64,000 nucleotides of DNA from Acinetobacter brisouioides (lineage in GTDB: Bacteria > Pseudomonadota > Gammaproteobacteria > Pseudomonadales > Moraxellaceae), in NCBI RefSeq assembly GCF_004331075.1, contig NZ_SJNX01000007.1:62001-126000 (forward strand), written 5' to 3'. The position numbers were made by a program, and so were the translations under genes. Below are positions 58,474-64,000 of this stretch, piece after piece. Numbering within the stretch: the first letter of the stretch is position 1; each line of letters begins with the position of its first letter. The notes beneath the pieces were generated by a model that saw only the letters and a list, made by a program, of their open reading frames with translations, did not search any database and was not told the DNA's origin.

Positions 58474-58492
58474 TATAATAATAATTATTATA
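58474..58492 (+). promoter_or_regulatory. Fur-box-like sequence
   Basis: TATAATAATAATTATTATA matches the 19-base Fur consensus at 15 positions; all four mismatches are G or C positions replaced by A or T. In such A/T-rich DNA a match can arise by chance, and it lies nearly 300 bases from the gene start. Confidence 0.25.
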
Positions 58493-58723
58493 TTTTAATA
58501 AAATTGCGTTTTTACAAATCATAAATCCATATTTAATTATTTTATTCGATGACAAATCGTCTAATTAATAACCTATTTTTCTTCCACAATTCATTCACAT
58601 TTCCGATAGCTGATTGTTAATACGGCAAATTTTAAATCCCCAAAAAACAAGTTTATTTGATCATTTTTTAATCATCATCAAACTTAAATCGCAAAACTTA
58701 AAAATATAATCCGTTTACATTCA

Positions 58724-58751
58724 TTGACTTAATATTTTGTAACAATACAAT
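58724..58751 (+). promoter_or_regulatory. Candidate promoter of the porin gene
   Basis: TTGACT at 58724-58729 and TACAAT at 58746-58751 are 16 bases apart. The start would lie about 30 bases before the ATG. Confidence 0.6.
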
Positions 58752-58788
58752 AATCCCCAGAATCAAACTAAACATACTGGAACTCAAC

Positions 58789-59688
58789 ATGAAAAAAATC
58801 GGTTTAGCAGCTGCAGTTCTATTCGCCATGACTGGTGCTCACGCATACCAATTTGAAGTGCAAGGTCAGTCAGAATATTTAAATACTACTGCCAATGACA
58901 AAAACTACACAGGTGACCTTCAAGGTACTTACTATTTCAAAAATGTTGATGCTTCTAAAGGCCCTTTAGCTGAAGCTGCATTTTTAAACAAAGCATCAAA
59001 TGTATCTGTTGGTTATAGCTATGAACAATATAGCCAAAAAAATAGCGTCAACTATCATATCGGTACATATGGCGTGAAAGGTGAAACTTACTTCACAACT
59101 CCTTACACTGCTTCAATTCCGTTATATGCAAGTGCGTCTTACAACCACACTGATGTAGATAGCAAAAATAATTTTGCTCGTGATGACAAAGGCGACCGCT
59201 ATGCATTAGAAGTTGGTGCAATGCCTACAAACAACTTCTTGGTTGCTGTTGGTTATAGCAACGTTGCAAACCAGTTCTCTCTAGATACTTTCCGTATCTT
59301 GAACAAAGGTTTTGTGAATGCTGTTGGCGAAACTGCTTCTATCAGTGACAAACAAGATGTTGTAACTGCGCGTACTAAATACGTTGGTGCGATTGATGGT
59401 ACTAACATGTCACTTGGTTTTGATGCAGGCATCGTGTTTGGTCAAGCAACATCTTATGAGTTCAACACTGACCTTTACTTGACACCTAAACTAAGCGTTG
59501 GTGCATCATTTGCAGGAACTTCTGAATCAGAAGCTGTATTTGACAAAATCTGGGGTGCAAACGTGAATTACTTCATCACTCCTGCTGTCTCTGTTGGCGC
59601 AACTTATACTAATGCAAACTCTAGCCATACAACTGGCAACAACTTCGACACTCAAACTATCGGTTTGAATGCCAAAGCACGTTTCTAA
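58789..59688 (+). CDS. omp33-36: Omp33-36-type outer membrane porin
   Basis: Outer membrane beta-barrel protein of 299 residues. The signal peptide is residues 1-19, ending GAHA, and the mature part begins YQFEVQGQSEYLN. It ends with an alternating strand closing on ARF, the usual terminal aromatic of porins. The pattern TYYFKNVDASKGPLAEAAFL and TKYVGAIDGTNMSLGF strongly resembles A. baumannii Omp33-36, a water channel and virulence-associated porin tied to carbapenem susceptibility. Gene position next to uvrA is common in the genus as far as I recall. Confidence 0.88.
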   Translation: MKKIGLAAAVLFAMTGAHAYQFEVQGQSEYLNTTANDKNYTGDLQGTYYFKNVDASKGPLAEAAFLNKASNVSVGYSYEQYSQKNSVNYHIGTYGVKGETYFTTPYTASIPLYASASYNHTDVDSKNNFARDDKGDRYALEVGAMPTNNFLVAVGYSNVANQFSLDTFRILNKGFVNAVGETASISDKQDVVTARTKYVGAIDGTNMSLGFDAGIVFGQATSYEFNTDLYLTPKLSVGASFAGTSESEAVFDKIWGANVNYFITPAVSVGATYTNANSSHTTGNNFDTQTIGLNAKARF

Positions 59689-59710
59689 TTTAGATATTTT
59701 ATCTAAAGTA

Positions 59711-59738
59711 AAAAAGGACTCATCTGAGTCCTTTTTTT
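59711..59738 (+). terminator. Terminator of the porin gene
   Basis: AAAAAGGACTCA at 59711-59722 pairs with TGAGTCCTTTTT at 59725-59736 and is followed by Ts. Confidence 0.9.
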
Positions 59739-59935
59739 ATTGCCTACACGCTCAGTATTACTTTTTTGGGCTTAAAAACTGCACGTTTTCACAACTTAAA
59801 AGCAAGTTGTGACTGATGATCAATAATTTACTAAAAAATAAAATGTACTAAATCGTAAAATTGCACCGCTTTATTACTGACATTCCATGTGGGGGCTGCT
59901 AGCATCTAGCTACCCTTTGCTGCCACTATTTCTAC

Positions 59936-60574
59936 ATGGAACTCATCAATTTCATTTTACATGTTGACCAACATCTTCTTGAATTTATTAAAGAATATGG
60001 TACTTGGATTTATGCCATTCTATTTTTGATTATTTTTGTCGAAACAGGTCTAGTGGTCATGCCATTTTTACCAGGCGACAGCCTGTTGTTTGCAGCAGGT
60101 GCGCTTGCGGCAAGTACAGGGCAAATGGATCCGTGGCTTTTAATTGGCTTGCTATTTATCGCTGCCGTGCTCGGTGATACTTTAAACTATCACATCGGGC
60201 GCTACATTGGTCCTCGCATATTTGAAATGGAATCACGCTTTATTAAAAAAGATCATCTCCTTAAAACCCATGTATTCTTTGAAAAATATGGTGGAAAAAC
60301 CATTATTATTGCGCGCTTTATGCCATTTATTCGTACCTTCGCACCTTTTGTTGCTGGTGCAGGTCGTATGAACTACAAACATTTTTTAACTTTTAATGCA
60401 ATTGGTGGATTTGCTTGGGTCGGTTCATTTATTACCATTGGTTATTTTTTTGGTACACGTCCTTTTGTCAAAAATAACTTTAGCCACCTCATGCTCGGTA
60501 TTATTGTATTTAGCTTACTTCCTGCCGTTATTGAGTTTGTGCGGGCAAAAATCCGTAGCAACAGAGCCAGCTAA
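59936..60574 (+). CDS. DedA family membrane protein
   Basis: Inner membrane protein of 212 residues with the SNARE-associated/DedA fold. VETGLVVMPFLPGDSLLFAA near residue 36 and ARFMPFIRTFAPFVAGAGRM near residue 123 contain the acidic and arginine residues needed for function. Family members flip undecaprenyl or phospholipid carriers and affect cell division and polymyxin resistance. YghB/YqjA are the closest E. coli types. It is a single gene with a bidirectional terminator. Confidence 0.9.
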   Translation: MELINFILHVDQHLLEFIKEYGTWIYAILFLIIFVETGLVVMPFLPGDSLLFAAGALAASTGQMDPWLLIGLLFIAAVLGDTLNYHIGRYIGPRIFEMESRFIKKDHLLKTHVFFEKYGGKTIIIARFMPFIRTFAPFVAGAGRMNYKHFLTFNAIGGFAWVGSFITIGYFFGTRPFVKNNFSHLMLGIIVFSLLPAVIEFVRAKIRSNRAS

Positions 60575-60584
60575 ACTAAAAAAT

Positions 60585-60616
60585 AAAAAAAAGGTCGAAT
60601 CATCGACCTTTTTTTA
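60585..60616. terminator. Bidirectional terminator between DedA and lipoprotein genes
   Basis: AAAAAAAGGTCGA ending at 60598 pairs with TCGACCTTTTTTT starting at 60603, around a 4-base loop. A- and T-runs flank it. Confidence 0.9.
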
Positions 60617-60622
60617 TGTGGT

Positions 60623-61003
60623 TTATTTTTTCACGGTCAAGATTCGGCAGTTTTTAAAATGCGCAGCCTGCACAATGGCATCCTGCTGCCCCAGTAGTTG
60701 GGCGATTTCACTACGCTTGGTATTGGATGATTGTCCCAAATTTACGGAAAAGGTTGGGCCAAAGCCCCAGCCACCTCGCCCAAAACCACCACCTACACCA
60801 ACACCCACCCCAACACCAGTCCGTTTTTCTGGCTCTACGCCTTGTTCTAGATAGTGCTGAATACGGTCATATTCACCTTGTAGCTGTGTACAGTTTAGTG
60901 CCTGATACTGGGTGGGCGACACATAACTAGGTTTGACCGTTGTGGCACAACCTGTCAATGCCATGCCAACCACTATACTTGCTGCTATCGCCCAGTTTTT
61001 CAT
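60623..61003 (-). CDS. Glycine-rich lipoprotein
   Basis: Lipoprotein of 126 residues with lipobox LTGC (lipidated C19). The mature part has a conserved-looking N-terminal segment (TQYQALNCTQLQGEYDRIQ). Next comes a striking stretch of alternating GV and GG residues (about 63-82), then a C-terminal helical part with SEIAQLLGQQDAIVQAAHF. The function is unknown. It starts 8 bases after the parA-like gene, so it is probably co-transcribed with it. Confidence 0.78.
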   Translation of the reverse strand: MKNWAIAASIVVGMALTGCATTVKPSYVSPTQYQALNCTQLQGEYDRIQHYLEQGVEPEKRTGVGVGVGVGGGFGRGGWGFGPTFSVNLGQSSNTKRSEIAQLLGQQDAIVQAAHFKNCRILTVKK

Positions 61004-61011
61004 GTCTCACC

Positions 61012-61848
61012 TCAGGAAAGTTGTTCTATTTCTGCAAACAAAGCCGAATACGCCTGACTGAGTTTGTGTTCGGGTGCCAGATAAATCAAAGGTTTATTCT
61101 TGTGGTGTGATTCTTTCATCAGGATCGAAGGCGGCAACATGTTATTCAAGACAGGTAAACCCTGTTCTTTAAGTTGCTGTACCACTTCACGCGGCAGTTT
61201 TGCCTGAGCCTGAAACTGATTCACTACAATCCCTTCAATTTCCAGTCGTTGATTATGATCATCTTGCGTTTCTAAAATATTTTCAATGAGTGTTTGTAAG
61301 GCACGTTGTGAAAATACATCACAATCAAAGGGAATAAGTACACGGTCAGCCGCAATGAGCGCTGACAGGGTAAAGAAGTTAAAAGCGGGTGGCGTATCAA
61401 TATAAATACGATCATATTTTCCAGACAGCTCAGCAATAGCATCGCGCAGTTTATAAATTTTATGTTTGCTTTCCAGACTGTATTCGAGTGCCCCAAGGCT
61501 AGGGCTTGCGACCAAAATATCGAGATGACTAAACGGTGACTGATGGGTATAGCTTTCCAGACCTTGTACCCGTGACTTCAGCAATGCTCCGAGCGTATTG
61601 CCAATCAGGCTTTTACTTGAGGTTCCCAAAACTTCCTGATAAAAATTTTCAATATTCGGTTCCAATGCCTGCTGACGACCATTAAAAGTGGCGGCATCTC
61701 CAAGCAGGTATTGGCTGGCATTGGACTGCGGATCGAGGTCAATCACCAGTGTTTTTAAACCATGATGGGCACTGAGACTGGCAAGGTTCACCGCAATGCT
61801 AGATTTCCCAACGCCACCTTTTTGATTGAAAATGACACGTGTCAGCAT
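61012..61848 (-). CDS. Orphan ParA-family ATPase
   Basis: P-loop ATPase of 278 residues. The deviant Walker A is K10-GGVGK15-S (motif KGGVGKSS), with DLDPQSNASQYL at residues ~37-48 and Walker B-like YIDTPPAFNF near residue 150. ParA proteins position DNA, chemoreceptors or other large complexes on the nucleoid. No parB or centromere-like repeats are seen nearby, and the gene is followed by a lipoprotein gene, so a cargo other than DNA is possible. This is inference. Confidence 0.85.
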   Translation of the reverse strand: MLTRVIFNQKGGVGKSSIAVNLASLSAHHGLKTLVIDLDPQSNASQYLLGDAATFNGRQQALEPNIENFYQEVLGTSSKSLIGNTLGALLKSRVQGLESYTHQSPFSHLDILVASPSLGALEYSLESKHKIYKLRDAIAELSGKYDRIYIDTPPAFNFFTLSALIAADRVLIPFDCDVFSQRALQTLIENILETQDDHNQRLEIEGIVVNQFQAQAKLPREVVQQLKEQGLPVLNNMLPPSILMKESHHKNKPLIYLAPEHKLSQAYSALFAEIEQLS

Positions 61849-61929
61849 AGTTTTATCCTAATTATTTTAATGGTCTGATGCCCTAGTCTACCCTAGAGCC
61901 TTTTGTCAGTAATTAAAGCTGTCCAACAA

Positions 61930-62319
61930 TTATGAAAATACGGGCTTGATCTTCACCAACAGTAAAATCGCAAACAGGGCAATCCAAGCAATCACGATAC
62001 CTGCACGGCGCTGTACCAGTAAAATACCTTCTTTACGACGAAAGGCTTTGATTAATGAAGAAAAGATAACGACAAATAGCGCGGCTTTAGCATAAAACCA
62101 AGGTTGCACCTGAAAATGCTTCATCCATAACAACGCACCACCCGTCAGCAACATGAGTGTAAAAGTTGAATGTTGCAATGCAATCACCAAACGCGGTGTT
62201 TTGGCGGCAAGCTGCTCATCCTGCAGACGAAATAGATGCCTACTACTAAGCGCGAGCATCAACAGTAACAATACAACGCCTACACCATGCAGGATTTTTA
62301 ATAAGAGCAACGTATTCAT
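61930..62319 (-). CDS. Small membrane protein, possibly SirB2-like
   Basis: Protein of 129 residues with four membrane segments. LLKILHGVGVVLLLLMLALS starts the protein, LQHSTFTLMLLTGGALLWM lies in the middle, and WFYAKAALFVVIFSSLIKAF follows near residue 73. Size, topology and the histidine in the first helix suggest SirB2-type proteins, but the match is loose. It lies 9 bases from the BolA-family gene on the same strand. Confidence 0.55.
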   Translation of the reverse strand: MNTLLLLKILHGVGVVLLLLMLALSSRHLFRLQDEQLAAKTPRLVIALQHSTFTLMLLTGGALLWMKHFQVQPWFYAKAALFVVIFSSLIKAFRRKEGILLVQRRAGIVIAWIALFAILLLVKIKPVFS

Positions 62320-62328
62320 GCAGTATCC

Positions 62329-62637
62329 TTAAGCTTTAGGTGCATGAGCACATTCTGGACTATCGGGTGCTTGACCTTGCCATTCGCTTGGCAAATAAGC
62401 ATGAATGGCTAAGGCATGAATCGCATTCGGCGCCAGTAATTCTGCTGCAAGTGTATAAATTTTTTGATGACGCTGGACTAAGCGCAAGCCCTCAAATGCT
62501 TCACTGACAATCACCACCTTAAAATGTGATTCTTTTCCAGGATAATACCCTCCATGCCCTGCAGATTCATTAATCACTTCTAAATGGGTAGGCTGTAAAT
62601 GTTGTAACCGCTCAATTAATTGTTGCTCTAAACTCAT
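62329..62637 (-). CDS. BolA family protein
   Basis: Small protein of 102 residues with the BolA fold. LQPTHLEVINESAGHGGYYP near residue 14, FKVVIVSEAFEGLRLVQRHQ and IHALAIHAYLPSEW are the family blocks. BolA proteins bind monothiol glutaredoxins and iron-sulfur clusters. No glutaredoxin gene is adjacent. It is the first gene of a two-gene run with the SirB2-like gene. Confidence 0.9.
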   Translation of the reverse strand: MSLEQQLIERLQHLQPTHLEVINESAGHGGYYPGKESHFKVVIVSEAFEGLRLVQRHQKIYTLAAELLAPNAIHALAIHAYLPSEWQGQAPDSPECAHAPKA

Positions 62638-62805
62638 GAGAAACTGTCCTATTACATAAAAAGATCATGTCTTGAGTATAGCAATTTTTGATAAATTCAC
62701 AGGGTTTTCTACTCGGTGAAAGCATTTGGATGGCGATCAGGATTTAAAATTTTCCAGATTTTGCTTTTATTTTATGCAATTAATTCAATAAACCTAGAAA
62801 ATGAG

Positions 62806-62833
62806 TTGATTCTAAATCTACTTAATGTAATAT
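62806..62833 (+). promoter_or_regulatory. Candidate promoter of the tRNA-Gly pair
   Basis: TTGATT at 62806-62811 and TAATAT at 62828-62833 are 16 bases apart and end 9 bases before the first tRNA-Gly. Confidence 0.5.
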
Positions 62834-62842
62834 ATGCCTCAC

Positions 62843-62918
<76 letters not shown>

Positions 62919-62963
62919 GATTTGGTTTTTTTAGTGCAAGTTTTAGTAAAAACTGCTCAATAT

Positions 62964-63039
<76 letters not shown>

Positions 63040-63044
63040 AATTC

Positions 63045-63078
63045 AAAAGGCACTTATCGAAAGGTAAGTGCCTTTTTC
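63045..63078 (+). terminator. Terminator of the tRNA-Gly pair
   Basis: AAAAGGCACTTA at 63045-63056 pairs with TAAGTGCCTTTT at 63065-63076 and is followed by Ts. Confidence 0.9.
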
Positions 63079-63348
63079 TTTGCGTAATTTACTCTCAGGA
63101 GAAAACTCCATAAAGATGGAGTGCATACTCACACATCACCACCAAGTAAAAATAAGACTGCTATCAGAGTTTTAGTATCTCTATCATTTTCTAAAAATTT
63201 TTAGTTCGTTCAATCTCTTACTGTACATTTCCCCAATCTTTCTCATATTTTTATATAGATTTTTAACTTGAATTTTTCGGCTGAAAAGTATGGAAATAGA
63301 TCTTTCCATCGCTTGCTTCAAGCTGATTCAAGAGCAAATAACAACCAT
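63079..63348. other. Non-coding gap between tRNA-Gly and the TerD gene
   Basis: No credible gene. A small hairpin ACTCCAT (63105-63111) with ATGGAGT (63116-63122) around AAAG is the only structure noticed; it has no T-run. Confidence 0.4.
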
Positions 63349-63382
63349 TAAAAAGCCTGAGTTGATCACTCAACTCAGGCTT
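63349..63382 (-). terminator. Terminator of the TerD-family gene
   Basis: A perfect 13-bp stem (63353-63365 with 63370-63382) has a 4-base loop and is followed on the minus strand by TTTTTAA. Confidence 0.9.
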
Positions 63383-63400
63383 GGTTTCAAATACAACAAT

Positions 63401-63985
63401 TTATAGATAATTCACCACATGCGGTACGATGTCATGCAAGGTACGCCCGTTGCAGGTTTCGCCTAACGCAGACATTTTCCATGCACCGTCATGACGGTAG
63501 ACTTTAGCAATAATCAATGCCGTGTAGTTACCTTTGGCTGACAAATTATAGTGCGCAATTTGCTGATTACTATTTTGATCGACCAAGCGACAAAACGCAT
63601 TTTCAACTTTTTCAAATGTTTGACCACGGAAACTACTGATGGTAAAGACAATCGAGCTGACATTGGACGGTACTTGGCTTAAGTCAACATAAACCACTTC
63701 ATCATCGCCATCGCCTGCACCTGTCAGGTTATCGCCCGAATGTACAATACTGCCGTCACGGCTACGCAATTGCCCAAAGTAGACATTATCGATTTGGCGC
63801 TTGTTCGCATCAAAGGTGATTGCCGATACGTCCAAATCAATGCTGTTGTTACCACCACCAAACATGCCAAATAAACCACCACTTTTGGCAACGTCCCAAC
63901 CTGCGCCTAAAAAGATTTTAGACAGACTTGAACCATCTTGTTTTGCGAGTGAAATTTTCTGACCTTTAACTAAGCTAATGCTCAT
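63401..63985 (-). CDS. TerD-family calcium-binding stress protein
   Basis: Cytoplasmic protein of 194 residues of the TerD/TerZ/CABP1 group. It starts with VKGQKISLAKQDG, has the acidic strands SIDLDVSAITFD (near residue 48) and GAGDGDDEVVYVDLSQVP (near residue 89), and FTISSFRGQTFEKVENAF near residue 118. The aspartate-rich loops bind calcium in the family. The family belongs to tellurite and chemical stress islands; the rest of any ter cluster would lie beyond the window. AGGAAAA lies before the ATG. Confidence 0.9.
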   Translation of the reverse strand: MSISLVKGQKISLAKQDGSSLSKIFLGAGWDVAKSGGLFGMFGGGNNSIDLDVSAITFDANKRQIDNVYFGQLRSRDGSIVHSGDNLTGAGDGDDEVVYVDLSQVPSNVSSIVFTISSFRGQTFEKVENAFCRLVDQNSNQQIAHYNLSAKGNYTALIIAKVYRHDGAWKMSALGETCNGRTLHDIVPHVVNYL

Positions 63986-64000
63986 GTTTTTTCCTATTTT

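Larger units (their letters stand above)
58273..58788 (+). other. Long A/T-rich upstream region of the porin gene
   Basis: No open frame of note on either strand. It is very rich in A and T runs and would be a natural place for regulator or nucleoid protein binding. It contains a Fur-box-like sequence at 58474-58492 and the porin promoter at 58724-58751. Confidence 0.6.

Noticed and set aside
60396..60854. 152-codon plus-strand frame at the end of the DedA gene
   Set aside because: It runs through a bidirectional terminator and ends in PT-repeats that are the complement of the glycine-valine stretch of the lipoprotein gene.

Overview
The window is a low-GC gammaproteobacterial chromosome segment that fits Acinetobacter (Moraxellaceae). 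Grounds are the Omp33-36-type porin, the AlmA-like flavin monooxygenase, the sdhE-ygfX pair, the ssb-MFS arrangement and the A/T-rich codon usage. This assignment is inference from protein family resemblance and gene order; no 16S gene is present to confirm it.

Layout. 1-8.5 kb is the distal S10/spc/alpha ribosomal protein block (rplN to rplQ, with secY and rpoA) ending in a strong terminator; a promoter and leader hairpin sit before rpsM. 8.5-16.3 kb holds a flavin monooxygenase, sdhE-ygfX, and on the minus strand a coiled-coil membrane protein, yheV-like, prlC and rnr. 16.5-17.8 kb is a tRNA cluster (Ser-GCT and three identical Arg-ACG genes) that encloses a broken HAD hydrolase gene. 17.8-37.4 kb is mostly housekeeping: nitroreductase, FAH-family hydrolase, YihY, wrbA, xpt, a TonB-like protein, ybeY-ybeZ-miaB, slt with an RNase T2-like pseudoenzyme, mdh, rlmJ, pssA and several unknowns.

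37.4-44.4 kb is the accessory-looking part. A promoter followed by an rRNA-leader-like stretch runs into the 3' remnant of a transposase. It is followed by a LuxR-type response regulator, a very large hybrid histidine kinase whose sensor is a whole NCS1-type permease, and a divergent stand-alone NCS1 permease. Kinase and permease share the same cysteine-rich CxxC-x19-CxxC tail. I read these three genes as one nucleobase-like solute sensing and uptake system, and it is the best candidate here for an under-described system.

44.5-64 kb carries a SWIM/SNF2 helicase, ssb, a YajR-type MFS transporter, a DUF475/TerC protein, tenA, an arsC-arsR-acr3 arsenic operon with a candidate operator, two small membrane proteins, uvrA, the porin, a DedA protein, an orphan ParA with a glycine-rich lipoprotein, SirB2-like and BolA-family genes, two tRNA-Gly genes and a TerD-family gene at the right edge. 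No CRISPR array, rRNA gene, intact insertion sequence or prophage was seen.
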